In this document: positions 15,512-25,329 of the stretch, piece by piece
Layout: each line of letters starts with the position of its first letter
How positions within the stretch are numbered: the first letter of the stretch is position 1
Origin: an uncultured Lentisphaerota bacterium
GTDB lineage: Bacteria; Verrucomicrobiota; Kiritimatiellia; RFP12; UBA1067
Reading direction: 5' to 3'
DNA: 64,000 nt
NCBI GenBank assembly: GCA_946413265.1
Contig: CAMKJU010000009.1
Coordinates: forward strand, 1-64,000
Translations under genes and position numbers: made by a program
Notes under the pieces: generated by a model
What the model was told of the DNA's origin: nothing
Databases searched by the model: none
What the model saw: the letters and a program-made list of their open reading frames with translations, nothing else

Positions 15512-16873
15512 TTACGCCGGTTCGACGATGGGCATGTCGATGTTGCGCTTCTTCGGGTTGAAGTTGATGCCGATGAGCGTGACGGGGCGCTTGCCGCCGA
15601 TCCACTTGTCGGCGTAGCCGCGTTCGCGGATCTGCCTGATCGCCGCCTTCGCGCTCTTGCGGTACTTGAACTCGAACACGAACACGTTGGCCGGAGTCTC
15701 GATCACCGCGTCGGCGTAGCCGAAGATAGATGCCACCTCGGGCTGCGGGTTTGCACCTGTCATGGACGTGAACAGCTGGAAATACCGCTTCGCCTCTGCC
15801 TCGTCCTTGATATGCCAATCAACCGGGATGGAGGCGTACAGTCCAAAAAGAGATTCGTAGAGATAGCCCTTCCAGTCGCCCGAGGCGATCAGTCGCCTGG
15901 CCCGCTCCACAAGCGGATTGAAGGAGCCCTCCCTCATGCCCATCACCTGCGAGAGATATCCGCGCTTCAAGGCATCGCGCACCTCGAGGTTCGGCGGCGC
16001 GAGGACATAAGATTCGCTTTGGGTTATCTGTCCATCGGGTTCCCTGGGCGGCGGAATCACGTTCTTGATCGTGAGGTAACCGCCCTGGTAGAGCAGGGCC
16101 TCCATCGGCAGCGTCTCCGCGTCGCACACGTCGAGCGTCATGGCGTCCGCCGGCACGTTCTCGAGGTCGCCCGGCATCTTGCCGGCCTTCGCAATGCGGT
16201 TGATGATGAGCGTCGCCCTGCCGGTTGTCTCCCAATAGCCTTTCAGCTCTCCATCCTTGAACGCACGGCCCAGGGAGACGGGATTGCAGACGCGGTTCTC
16301 ATTCCTCGGGGAAAAACGATAGCCGTCATACCATGACAGGATCGCGGCCTTCGCGGCGGCAAAGTCCATTCCGCTTTTCTCGCCGAACGCCTCGACGTTC
16401 TCGCGGAGTGGCCCGTCAAGTTCCTTCGGTGAGTAACCGAGGAGCGTAGCGTACTCCTTGAACTTACCCGGAATCGTGCCTTTTTCGGGGACGGGGATGC
16501 CCGCCTGCTGGAACAGGTCTTCGACAAGTTCGCCCAGCTGTTCCTTGACCTCTTCGTAATTTTCGCCGGTCACGTCGCCCATCGTGAAGCTGTACACGGG
16601 CGTCGGCTGCTTCCATCCTTCCCACGGCAGTTTGTCGATGGCGAGGCCCTTGAAGAGATCGCGCCGTCCCTCGAACATCGCCTTCAACGTGGAGAGCATC
16701 AGGGACTTGCCGAACCTGCGCGGGCGCGAGATGAACAGCTGCTGGTCCGCGTCGTTGCAAATTTCATAGAGCAGGTCCGTCTTGTCGACGTACTTCCCCT
16801 TCTTGCTCGTGACCAGCGTCTCGAAGTCGCACACGCCGGTCGTGGGGACTTTTATGGTCTTCTTCTTCGGCAT
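15512..16873 (-). CDS. AAA-ATPase-like protein with C-terminal PD-(D/E)XK nuclease domain
   Basis: 453 residues, cytoplasmic. The N-terminus matches the AAA-ATPase_like family (Pfam PF09820) common in gut bacteria: FETLVTSKKGKYVDKTDLLYEI near 18-39 and a degenerate Walker-A-like ISRPRRFGKSLMLSTLKAMF near 48-67. The C-terminus has the PDDEXK_9 pattern: ADAVIETPANVFVFEFKYRKSAKAA near 402-426, with the D...ExK catalytic trio. Family function is not established; a DNA-repair, defence or transposon-related nuclease is often suggested. Its promoter (16880-16909) puts +1 on the ATG. Convergent or overlapping neighbours are absent; it stands alone. Confidence 0.85.
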   Translation of the reverse strand: MPKKKTIKVPTTGVCDFETLVTSKKGKYVDKTDLLYEICNDADQQLFISRPRRFGKSLMLSTLKAMFEGRRDLFKGLAIDKLPWEGWKQPTPVYSFTMGDVTGENYEEVKEQLGELVEDLFQQAGIPVPEKGTIPGKFKEYATLLGYSPKELDGPLRENVEAFGEKSGMDFAAAKAAILSWYDGYRFSPRNENRVCNPVSLGRAFKDGELKGYWETTGRATLIINRIAKAGKMPGDLENVPADAMTLDVCDAETLPMEALLYQGGYLTIKNVIPPPREPDGQITQSESYVLAPPNLEVRDALKRGYLSQVMGMREGSFNPLVERARRLIASGDWKGYLYESLFGLYASIPVDWHIKDEAEAKRYFQLFTSMTGANPQPEVASIFGYADAVIETPANVFVFEFKYRKSAKAAIRQIRERGYADKWIGGKRPVTLIGINFNPKKRNIDMPIVEPA

Positions 16874-16879
16874 GGCGCT

Positions 16880-16909
16880 ATTCTACCAAAAAAAAACGCC
16901 GTGAGGCAA
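16880..16909 (-). promoter_or_regulatory. Promoter with +1 on the ATG (leaderless)
   Basis: Minus strand: TTGCCT (16909-16904), an 18-base spacer containing nine T residues and ending TTGG, TAGAAT (16885-16880), six bases, then ATG at 16873. No SD is present. Confidence 0.7.
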
Positions 16910-16989
16910 ACACGCTGCCAGTTGCAGTGGTGGGGGATACACCAAGGGCGCAACCACTCACCTTCTTGCTGTCGTACGCTTGCCGTTCG

Positions 16990-17808
16990 TCACCCAAGGC
17001 CGCGGGCGCGCTTGATTTCATCCCATGCAGCATTGATGCGAGCCATCTGCTCATTTGCCCTTGCGATCATTTCCTCTGGCAGTCCCTGCGCGCGAAGGAT
17101 GTCCGGATGGTGCTTCTTGGCCTGTGCGCGGTAGGCGCGGCGGATCTCCTCGTTCGTGGCGGAGGCACTGCATCCGAGAACAGCGTAAGGATCGATGGCG
17201 CTTTGGGCTGGACGGCTGGCGCGGATTCGGCGAGACCATTGTTCCGAGAAAAGCGAAGGGCGTATGCGAAGAGGCGTGACGATCATCTCGAGGATGCGGC
17301 GCTCCTCTGCGGACACGGTACCGTCCGCGCAGGCGACGTCCCAGAGGATGTCGTACATCATCTCGCGGATTGCGACAGCGCAGGTAACCGATGCAAAAGA
17401 CTCTGCGTAGTCAAATATTGAATGGGCGTCCGTCTTCGCCGCGTGAAAGGCCCGTATGCACAGCTTGCGGTTTGCAGGGGTAAGGCCGAGCCGCACGAAA
17501 GCCTGCTCTCCCGCCTCGATCTCCGACGCGTCAACATGGCCGTCGGCTTTTGAAAGCTTCGCCAGCATCGCGCCCACCGCAGAGAGGAACACGACCTCGC
17601 GTTCCGTAGTCGACCCATTGCGCGATGCGGCACGCGACCGCATCCGTTCGCGTGCATCCTGCTCCATCCGCCGCTGTACATCGGCTTCATTCGCCTTGGA
17701 TTTGAGCAGGTCTGCGATGCCACTGCCTAGCACAGCGCCAAGAATTCCGCCTAGCGCTCCGAAACGCGAACCCAGCACATAGCCTATCGCACCACCAAAC
17801 CAGCTCAT
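16990..17808 (-). CDS. TerB-like/DnaJ co-chaperone (DjlA-like)
   Basis: 272 residues from MSWFGGAIGYVLG, selected because AAGGTGAAATAGGA precedes it; an ATG at 17844 lies in the -10 box. Residues 1-35 form a Gly-rich hydrophobic anchor like DjlA's membrane segment. A TerB-like helical domain with acidic motifs (KADGHVDASEIEAGE near 85, CADGTVSAEERRILEM near 157) follows, then a C-terminal J domain (YAVLGCSASATNEEIRRAY, with HPD near 233) that would stimulate an Hsp70 ATPase. Family order is the same as DjlA. Probably a membrane-tethered DnaK partner; client unknown. Confidence 0.88.
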   Translation of the reverse strand: MSWFGGAIGYVLGSRFGALGGILGAVLGSGIADLLKSKANEADVQRRMEQDARERMRSRAASRNGSTTEREVVFLSAVGAMLAKLSKADGHVDASEIEAGEQAFVRLGLTPANRKLCIRAFHAAKTDAHSIFDYAESFASVTCAVAIREMMYDILWDVACADGTVSAEERRILEMIVTPLRIRPSLFSEQWSRRIRASRPAQSAIDPYAVLGCSASATNEEIRRAYRAQAKKHHPDILRAQGLPEEMIARANEQMARINAAWDEIKRARGLG

Positions 17809-17842
17809 TCCTATTTCACCTTCCTTTTTTTCATCGCGGCGC

Positions 17843-17848
17843 ATTATA
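17843..17848 (-). promoter_or_regulatory. Extended -10 of the TerB-DnaJ gene
   Basis: Minus strand: TTTTTTTGGTATAATG, an extended TGG-TATAAT after a T-tract. No good -35 at 17 bases. Predicted +1 near 17836; SD and ATG follow. Confidence 0.6.
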
Positions 17849-17872
17849 CCAAAAAAACTCCGATGCGTGCGG

Positions 17873-20077
17873 CTATTCCGTCACCGTGATGCGGACGGAG
17901 GCGGAGACGCCTTCGGCCGTCGTGCAGGTGATGACGTGCCTGCCGACTGTCATCGGCACGGTCTTCGCCTGCGCGCCGTCGCTTTCGCCCTCCAAACGTC
18001 CGTCCACGAACCACCAGAGACGCGACCCCACCGGGTTGCCGATCGCCTGGCAGACGATCTGCTGGTTGAGCTCCCCTTCCACAAGACAGAACTCCGCGCC
18101 GTCCTCGGGCTTGGAGATCGCGAGCTTTTCCGCCCGCGTGATGCGCCCTGCAAACGCCGCCAGCGCCGGATTCTCCTGCGTGATCACGTTTCCCGACGCG
18201 TCCCGCCGGTGCGCGGTGCAGAGAGCCGACGGACTCTTCCCCGCGAGCGACCAGCCGTCCGCCACGTCAGGACAGTCCGGCGACGCGGGACGCCCCGTGT
18301 ACGTGCAAACACGTTGCGGAACGACCTCCGCCGGACGCGCGAACCACGGCCCGTCGTTCTGCGGATAGAGGGCGCGCGCGAGGCCCCACGCAATGGGCGC
18401 CGCCGCCTTCGCCCCCACGAGCGACTGGTCGCCGAAGCCGCCGGACTTGTGTCCGCACCACACGCCCACCACGTAATCCGGGTTCCACGCAACCGTCCAG
18501 GCGTCACGGTACGCGCTTGACGTACCGGTCTTCCACGCGAAGCGCGAGGTCTCCACGTCCGCCACATGTCCGAGCGCCGCCTGCGCGCGTTCCGCGCCGG
18601 AGAGCATGTCGGAGATGAGGTAACACGCCCCCGGCGAAAACACGCCGTCCCCGCCGCGCGCAACCGCCGCGTACGCGGAAACGAGCTCCATCAGCGTCAC
18701 CTCCACGTTCCCGATCGCCATACCGAGGCCGAACTGCTCGTCGCCGCCGGCGACGTGCTGGAAGCCAAGTGAACGCAGGCAGTCCCCGAACGACGCCACG
18801 CCCACGCGCTGGAGCATCTGGACGAACGGGATATTCAGCGAAAGGACGAGCGCGTCGCGCACGGTGACGAGTCCCCGGTACTTCGCGTCGAAGTTGGCGG
18901 GACGGTACCCCCGGAACGCCACGGGCACGTCGCAGAGGCGCTCGTCCGGCGACACCACGCCGCGCTCCAACGCGCGCGCGACGAGGAACGGCTTAAGCGT
19001 GGAACCTGCCGGACGCGGCGCGAGGGCCGTGTTGACCTGTCCGCCCGCGCTGTCGAAGTAGTCGCCGCTGCACGCGAGCGCAAGCACGTCGCCGGACGCG
19101 GCCTTCATCACGATGGCCGCCACGGAGTAGCCTCCCTTCTCGGCGGCGGCGTTCACCGCGCGTTCGTAGCGTTCCTGTATGTCGGCGTCGAGGGTCGTGG
19201 TGAAGTCGCCGCCGTTCCCCTCCGCGTCAAGCGCCTGCATCGCCCAGTCGCAGAAGTACGGGGCCTTGAACGGACGCGGCGCACGACAGAGAACCGGCTT
19301 CACCGACCGCGCCGCCTCACGTTGCTCGTCCGTGATCATCCCGAGCGTGACCATGCGCCCGAGCACGTAGTCGCGCCGCGCGATGGCGCGGTCGTAGTGT
19401 CGGTCCGGACGATACCGCGATGGCGCTTGCACCATTCCCGCGAGGAGCGCCGCCTCGCCGAGGCCGAGTTCCTTCGCGCCCTTCCCGAACCACCCCTGCG
19501 CGGCGGCCTCCACGCCCACGAAGTTTGCGCCGAACGGCGCCCGGTTGAGGTACTGCGTGACGATCCACTCCTTCGACTTGCACCGCTCCATCTTCACCGC
19601 CAGCACGGCCTCCTTCCACTTCCACCAGAGCGACTTCGGATGCGGCGCGATGAGACGCACCGCCTGCATCGTGATCGTCGAGGCGCCGGAGACGCGCCGT
19701 CCGCTGAACACGTTCTGGAACGCGGCGCGGAGGGCGCTCAAGGGGCGTACCCCGCAATGCGTCCAGAACGTGCCGTCCTCGGACGCAATCAGCGCCTTGA
19801 CAATCCAGTCCGAGCGGTCGGCCGTGTAGTACGGCCGGCAGTCCACGTCGCCCGGCCCCAGCGAGACGCGCAGGACGTTCCCGGCGGCGTCCCGCAGGAC
19901 GGTTCCGCCAGGGTAGTCCTCCGCGCCCGCGTCGGACCAATCAAGGACGAACCATGACGCGGCCAGGAATGCGGCGAGCGCGCAGAGCAGGATGGTACAT
20001 GCCCTCAACGCTCGGGCCCGGCAGAATGAAATCGCCCGCCGAAACCACGCGCACAGGATAGCGGAACTTGGCTTCAC
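17873..20077 (-). CDS. pbpC: Penicillin-binding protein 1C
   Basis: 734 residues. A single N-terminal TM helix (about 27-46) anchors a GT51 glycosyltransferase domain: catalytic Glu near 100 in ASEDGTFWTH, then GASTITMQAVR and QYLNRAPFG. The transpeptidase domain has PAGSTLKPF (SxxK), SLNIPF (SxN) and WKTGTSSAYRD (KTG), and a C-terminal BiPBP_C-like beta domain ends the protein. It polymerises and probably crosslinks peptidoglycan in the periplasm. The GTG start is supported by GGAGAAGGGAC just upstream, and lies 137 bases inside the preceding macroglobulin gene in another frame. Pairing of pbpC with an alpha-2-macroglobulin is a known bacterial arrangement. Confidence 0.95.
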   Translation of the reverse strand: MKPSSAILCAWFRRAISFCRARALRACTILLCALAAFLAASWFVLDWSDAGAEDYPGGTVLRDAAGNVLRVSLGPGDVDCRPYYTADRSDWIVKALIASEDGTFWTHCGVRPLSALRAAFQNVFSGRRVSGASTITMQAVRLIAPHPKSLWWKWKEAVLAVKMERCKSKEWIVTQYLNRAPFGANFVGVEAAAQGWFGKGAKELGLGEAALLAGMVQAPSRYRPDRHYDRAIARRDYVLGRMVTLGMITDEQREAARSVKPVLCRAPRPFKAPYFCDWAMQALDAEGNGGDFTTTLDADIQERYERAVNAAAEKGGYSVAAIVMKAASGDVLALACSGDYFDSAGGQVNTALAPRPAGSTLKPFLVARALERGVVSPDERLCDVPVAFRGYRPANFDAKYRGLVTVRDALVLSLNIPFVQMLQRVGVASFGDCLRSLGFQHVAGGDEQFGLGMAIGNVEVTLMELVSAYAAVARGGDGVFSPGACYLISDMLSGAERAQAALGHVADVETSRFAWKTGTSSAYRDAWTVAWNPDYVVGVWCGHKSGGFGDQSLVGAKAAAPIAWGLARALYPQNDGPWFARPAEVVPQRVCTYTGRPASPDCPDVADGWSLAGKSPSALCTAHRRDASGNVITQENPALAAFAGRITRAEKLAISKPEDGAEFCLVEGELNQQIVCQAIGNPVGSRLWWFVDGRLEGESDGAQAKTVPMTVGRHVITCTTAEGVSASVRITVTE

Positions 20078-23000
20078 GTCCCTTCTCCAGCTTGAACTTT
20101 TTCGAAAACACGAGCATGCGGTCGTCCCGCGCGTCGCTGCGCATCACCCAGTCCGCCTGCGGGATGGCCTTGTCGCCGGGCGGCGGCGCGAACGTCGCTG
20201 GGAGCGCGCCGTGGACCGGCTCGAACGCGCCGGCGAAGAAGTCCTCGACCACGAGGTCGTTCAGCTCGCGCGTGTCATAAGCCGTAACCGACAGTTCGAC
20301 GACGAGGAGCTGTCCGCGACGCAGCGCGCCGAGGTCCACGGCGTTCCCCTCCGCGTCGAAGAACCGGCGCTCGATGGCGATGCCGTTCGACTCGTCCCGC
20401 ACGTCGCGCGGATCGGGCAGCGTCAGCTTGCGCCAGCTCACGAACTTCTCGCCCTTCTTCGGCGGGTGGTAGCGGTAGAACGTGCCGAGCGCGAGCAGCG
20501 CGTGGGCGTTCTCCTCCGTCGTGCCCCAGCTGTACTTCGCCCGCTCGCGCCTGGAGTTGAGGAATTCCACGAGCGGCAGCACGCGCGCGTTCTCCGCGCC
20601 CAGTTCGAGAAGCGCGATGAGCGCGAACGCGGCCTCCTTCACCGACGCGGGTGCGGACGCGTTCGCCAACAGGTCGAGCGCGCGGTTCCGTTCGGACGCG
20701 CACGCGAACGCGCGCGCCAAACGAGCCCGCGAGAGGAGCGAGAGCTTGTCCCGCGCATCATACAGACTGAACATGCGGTCGCGGTCCGGCACACCCGCGA
20801 GCGCGAGCGTGTGGCAGGCGTAGGCGGCGTGGACGGTGTTGGTGGAGACCGCCCACCGGCGCAGGAAGCCGAGCACCTGGTCCTTCGCCACGGGGTTGAG
20901 CTTGACGCCGGACTTCTCAGCCTCGATGAGGAAGTGCGCGGCGTAGAGCGACACCTCGCGGTCCCACGGCGCGTAATTGCAGTCGGGCCACATCACGAAG
21001 TCGCTCTTGCGGATCATCGACTCGACGCGCTTCACGCCCGCCACGATGTAATCCGGACCCTTCGGCGTCACGGTGTTGAGGATGCCGGACGCGCCCACGA
21101 GCGGGAAGATGCGCGACGAGGTCTGCTCCAGGCAGCCGTGCGGATAGTCCGCCAGCCACCCGAGCGCGCGCTCGAGCTCGCCGATCGGCGAATCGAACGT
21201 CCGCGCCGAGAAGCGTCCGCCGACTGGCGGCTTCCACTCGCTCTCCGGCATGACGCCCGACGTCTCGACCCACGCGACGGCGGGACGCACCGGCAGGTGA
21301 ATCGTCTTGGCGTGGTCTTCGCCCATGCCCTTCACGTGGTAGCCGATATTCAGCTCGCCGGGATCTTTCGGTGCGGCCAGACGCACCACGATGTTTGTGG
21401 AGGCGTCCTTCGCGAGCGCCGCGCCGGAGACGGTGAGAACCGCCGCCCCGTTCGTGGTGATCGTGCAGGCGAACGTGGCCGCCGCGCCGCTGCGGTTGTG
21501 GATCGGCAACGTGGCCTCGAACTTGTCGCCGGGCGCGACGAAGCGCGGGGCGTCGGGCATCGTGACGAGCTTCGGCGTGACCTTGCGCTGGACGGACGCG
21601 GCACCGGCGGCGGACGCGCTGTACGCGACGGCCGTCACGCGCACCTCGCCCACGAACTCCGGCAGCTTGAACGACGTACGGGCCTTGCCGTCCACCACGG
21701 GAACGCGTCCGCTCCACAGCGCGAGCGGCTTGAACCGGCGCGTGGGCACGGGACTCACGCGGCCCAGCATCTCCGCGCCGAAGCCGCCGCCGGTCTTCAC
21801 GCCGTTCACGCGCAGCTCGTCCTCGCCCACCACCGGCAGAATCCGGTGATAGAGGTCATGAAGCGGATGCTCGGCGCAGCGCAGTTCCGAGAAATAGCCG
21901 ATGGGATCGGGCGTCTTGCCGCCGCAGAGGATGTTGATCGCCTCGTCCACGACTGTCACCACGGCGACCGTCGCGCGCGGTGCGGACACCTCCACGTTGA
22001 CTTCGCGGAAACCGATCACCTTGGCGTCCACCTCCACGGGAACCTCGTTCTCTTCAGGGCGGATTGAGACCGTGGTCTGTCCGTGTGCACGGGCGGCAAG
22101 ATGGCGCGCGTTGGCCGCCACGCTCTGCACCACGGACACATACACGTCAAGGTTCGGCGCTTCGTCCGCCTTCACGGGACGCAGCTTCACCTCGCTCGTC
22201 GCGTTCGTGAGGTTCAGCACCTCCGTATAAACCTCCTTCTCGCGCATGACCGAGACGAGCGCGTATCCCGCGAACGGCGCCTTGACGGTGAGGCTCGGTG
22301 CTTCGCCCGCGCGGTAGTGCGCCTTGTCCGGAACGACCGTCACCTCGGTCGGATTCGAGAGCGGCGCGCGCACCACGTTGTCGCCCCAGTTGCTGAGGTA
22401 GAAGTTCATGCCGAACGACGCGTCCGACGTCGGGTCCTTGATCGTGAGCACGTAGTCGCCGGAACTTTCAAGCGGCAGTTCGAGCACCGAGTTCTCGTTC
22501 GTGGAGGTGGCGACGACGATGTTGGACGCCACGAGCACGTGTACGCGGTCGCAGTCCCACGACTGCCAGCCGTCGGACTTCTTGCGATACGAGTACACCG
22601 TGTCGATACGCTCGATCTCCGCGACGAGCTTGCGCGACTCGGCGAGACGCGTGCCGTCCGGCGCCACGCACGCCACGGCGATCTTCGGACGAATCCCCTT
22701 CTCGAGCTTCATGCTGCTCTTCGCCGTCGTTCCGATGTAGAACGGATAGTAGTGCTGGATGGCGCTCTTCCGCGCGGTGGCGGGACGTCCGCCGTCCTCA
22801 AACACCACGCCCTGTGCCGTTGCGCGCACCGCAGCCTTGGGAAGGCCGTAATCGGCCCAGATCGGCGCCTCGTAGCGGAAGGAGCCGTCGGCCGCAAGAC
22901 ACTTCCGCTCCAGTTCCCGGTAGTTGGGCTTGAGGCCGCGGCTCTCGTTTCCGAAACGCCAGCCCTTCCAGTTCTTGGGGGCGAACGGTACGTCCTCGAA

Positions 23001-24968
23001 CACAACCGCGCCCTCGCAGGGAAGTCCCTGCGCCGGTCCGCCGAAGAGATGTTCGGCCTTGACGGTGAAGGCGAAGTTGGTGGGATGCGGAGCGGTTGTC
23101 GCATCGACGGCCACGCGAATCTGCGGCGGGGCGAACTCTTCGATCTTCACGTCCACGTCGCCCAGGTGCCGGCCGTTCTTGCCGGGGATCTCCGCGATGA
23201 TGGACCACCCGCCGCTCGGCTGGTCGTCCGCGACGGTGAACCCGTCGTGGGAGATTGCGCCCTCGCTGTCCGTTGTCTTCGTGACGGAGGCGTAGGTGTT
23301 GCCGTCGGGATTGACGAGGCGGAGCTGCACCGGCATCGACGGCGGTGCGCGCCGCGCGCCCGTGCGGACGATGACGTGCGCGAAGATCTTCTCGCCGTGG
23401 CGGTAGATGCCGCGATCGGTCCAGCAGAAGGCGGTCGCCTTCTTGTCGTCGAGGTACTCCTCCCGCGCGCCGTCGGCGTATGACTCGTCCACCTTCATCG
23501 AGTCGCGAAGCGCGAGGAACGTCATGTCGTCGCCGGAGGCGGAACGCACCACGACGGCGAACGGCTTGCCCTTGTCCACACGCGCGGCACGACACCAACC
23601 ATGGGCGTCCGTCACGCCCTCCATCACCTTAATGTTGGCGGTGGAATAGACCTCCACCTTCGCGCCGGCGACGGGCGTGCCCTTCAGGAGCGACGTCACC
23701 CACACGCCCAGACCGTCCGCCGCGTCCGAACGCACGCTGAGGCCGAGGTCGGAGAGGCACACGAGCCGGAAGTGGCGCGGGTTGTAGTTGTCGTCCCAAC
23801 GGTAGTCGCTTTGCGGCTTGTCGTCATTGAGGATACTCACGAGGAACACGCCGTTCGTGGCCTTGCCGTCATTCACCGCGACGGGCAGGGCAGTAAACTC
23901 CTTTTCGTTGAGTTTGTTTGGAGGCGTCATCTTCGACTCTTCGGCGTCGCCGGCGAGTTCGGCCGTCTCCTTGTCGTCAATGTCCTTGTCCCACTCGTAC
24001 CGAGAGTACACGCCTTCCTCGCGGGCGAGGAGCTGCACGACGTTGCGTGGTTCAACGCGCCGGACGCTCGCGCGGATCTTCCCGACGTTCACGGACTCGA
24101 GCTTCAGGAGACGCTTTCCGCCAGGCGGCAGGTAGCGTCCGTCATCGGCGAAACTCACGTAGGGGTCGCGGTCCTTGCGCGTGAAGGTATAGACGTAGTC
24201 CTCACGGAGAGCGCCTTCCGGGTGCGGGTTCAGTCCCTTTCCGTACGGCGGCAATCCCTTCTTCACGCGCAGCTTCACGTACGTGCGGTGGGCGAATTCG
24301 CCCTGGACGACCACAACCGGCTCCCAACACTCCTTGCGTCCGTCGTATTCGGCGTCGTATTTGAACGTCAGGCCGCCCTCCTGCAACGGCGACACGCTGA
24401 TGTAGTGGCGGATCACGTCCATGTCCGGCCGTTGCGTCAAATGAAGACGCAGCGTCGTCTCGCCGTCGTAGTCCGTCCGCGCCACGCGCAGTTCCACGGG
24501 CACGCTGTTCGTGGCGGGGGATCTTGTTGAATTGGCGGCGATTCTCGCCTCGGGCACCGGATTCGCGTTGCTTGGAATCTTGGCAACCATTCCAGGTTTC
24601 AGATCATCAGATATCTTCCAGCCGTTGAAATCCATCAATACGGAGGGGGAGATGCCAAATTTAATCGCAATGGAGACGACGTCGTCGCCTTCCTTCACCA
24701 CATACTCATAACCCGGCTTCGCGTCATTGGCGATAGGTTTTACGTCCTTGACACGGGACGGCGCCTTCGCCGCCTGCTTCTTTTTCTTCGGGACGCTTCG
24801 GGTACGGGCCTGCGCCGCTTTTTCCTTCATTTTTTGCGCAAGCTGCGCGCGTTCCTGTTCGAGGGCCCGTACCTTCTCGCGCATCAGCACGAGCGCCGAA
24901 CCTGTTCCGGCAAGCCCCACGAGGAGGGCTACTATCGTGCCGGTGACGAGTATTTTCTTTATTTTCAT
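19941..24968 (-). CDS. Bacterial alpha-2-macroglobulin with N-terminal LysM domain
   Basis: 1675 residues. An N-terminal TM helix (about 7-28), a Lys/Gln-rich coiled stretch and a LysM domain (about 85-130, YVVKEGDDVVSIAIKFGIS) should tether it to peptidoglycan. MG beta-domains and the bait-region part follow, then the thioester motif PHGCLEQTSS near residue 1278. Bacterial macroglobulins trap proteases covalently through this Cys-Gln thioester in the periplasm. The gene overlaps pbpC by 137 bases, so protease trapping and wall repair appear to be co-expressed. The LysM addition is unusual relative to the YfhM form, which is a lipoprotein. Promoter not clear; a GTGTGTAAGAT box lies near 25030. 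Confidence 0.93.
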   Translation of the reverse strand: MKIKKILVTGTIVALLVGLAGTGSALVLMREKVRALEQERAQLAQKMKEKAAQARTRSVPKKKKQAAKAPSRVKDVKPIANDAKPGYEYVVKEGDDVVSIAIKFGISPSVLMDFNGWKISDDLKPGMVAKIPSNANPVPEARIAANSTRSPATNSVPVELRVARTDYDGETTLRLHLTQRPDMDVIRHYISVSPLQEGGLTFKYDAEYDGRKECWEPVVVVQGEFAHRTYVKLRVKKGLPPYGKGLNPHPEGALREDYVYTFTRKDRDPYVSFADDGRYLPPGGKRLLKLESVNVGKIRASVRRVEPRNVVQLLAREEGVYSRYEWDKDIDDKETAELAGDAEESKMTPPNKLNEKEFTALPVAVNDGKATNGVFLVSILNDDKPQSDYRWDDNYNPRHFRLVCLSDLGLSVRSDAADGLGVWVTSLLKGTPVAGAKVEVYSTANIKVMEGVTDAHGWCRAARVDKGKPFAVVVRSASGDDMTFLALRDSMKVDESYADGAREEYLDDKKATAFCWTDRGIYRHGEKIFAHVIVRTGARRAPPSMPVQLRLVNPDGNTYASVTKTTDSEGAISHDGFTVADDQPSGGWSIIAEIPGKNGRHLGDVDVKIEEFAPPQIRVAVDATTAPHPTNFAFTVKAEHLFGGPAQGLPCEGAVVFEDVPFAPKNWKGWRFGNESRGLKPNYRELERKCLAADGSFRYEAPIWADYGLPKAAVRATAQGVVFEDGGRPATARKSAIQHYYPFYIGTTAKSSMKLEKGIRPKIAVACVAPDGTRLAESRKLVAEIERIDTVYSYRKKSDGWQSWDCDRVHVLVASNIVVATSTNENSVLELPLESSGDYVLTIKDPTSDASFGMNFYLSNWGDNVVRAPLSNPTEVTVVPDKAHYRAGEAPSLTVKAPFAGYALVSVMREKEVYTEVLNLTNATSEVKLRPVKADEAPNLDVYVSVVQSVAANARHLAARAHGQTTVSIRPEENEVPVEVDAKVIGFREVNVEVSAPRATVAVVTVVDEAINILCGGKTPDPIGYFSELRCAEHPLHDLYHRILPVVGEDELRVNGVKTGGGFGAEMLGRVSPVPTRRFKPLALWSGRVPVVDGKARTSFKLPEFVGEVRVTAVAYSASAAGAASVQRKVTPKLVTMPDAPRFVAPGDKFEATLPIHNRSGAAATFACTITTNGAAVLTVSGAALAKDASTNIVVRLAAPKDPGELNIGYHVKGMGEDHAKTIHLPVRPAVAWVETSGVMPESEWKPPVGGRFSARTFDSPIGELERALGWLADYPHGCLEQTSSRIFPLVGASGILNTVTPKGPDYIVAGVKRVESMIRKSDFVMWPDCNYAPWDREVSLYAAHFLIEAEKSGVKLNPVAKDQVLGFLRRWAVSTNTVHAAYACHTLALAGVPDRDRMFSLYDARDKLSLLSRARLARAFACASERNRALDLLANASAPASVKEAAFALIALLELGAENARVLPLVEFLNSRRERAKYSWGTTEENAHALLALGTFYRYHPPKKGEKFVSWRKLTLPDPRDVRDESNGIAIERRFFDAEGNAVDLGALRRGQLLVVELSVTAYDTRELNDLVVEDFFAGAFEPVHGALPATFAPPPGDKAIPQADWVMRSDARDDRMLVFSKKFKLEKGREAKFRYPVRVVSAGDFILPGPSVEGMYHPALRARRIPGRVMVRP

Positions 24969-25119
24969 TTACCTGTGACCTTTCTGGTTTCTACTCCCTA
25001 CTCGCACCCAAGCAGAAAATCTTACACACTTCGCCGAAAAAACTTTGACACCCCCCTTGCCCTTCTTGCGGCTTCTCTTATTTGCTTTCGATGCAAAAAA
25101 TAAATTGGGCACTAAACGA

Positions 25120-25285
25120 TAGTCTCACGCAGAGGCGCAGAGAAGCAGAGAGCGCAGAGAAGGCCCTTCTTGCTTTCGCTATTGGGAGTTTCAGAGTTTT
25201 GGAGGCTGGGAGAAGATTGGAGAATTTGTAGTATTCTCCTCAACTCCTATACTCCTAATCTCCCAGCAGCGAAAGCAAGAAAAGT
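25120..25285. repeat. Composite repeat: CGCAGAGGCGCAGAG block plus TTGCTTTCGC inverted repeat, copy 2
   Basis: Within the 361-base gap 24969-25329, which holds no gene. First a block of CGCAGAGGCGCAGAGAAGCA steps (25125-25165), then an inverted repeat bounded by TTGCTTTCGCTATTGGGAG and CAGCGAAAGCAA. The same two-part order is at 51609-51765. The block alone occurs inside the methyltransferase gene (43608-43640). Confidence 0.85.
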
Positions 25286-25329
25286 TTCGCAACTGGTTCT
25301 AAGATATAAGCGGATGGGGAATTAAGATG

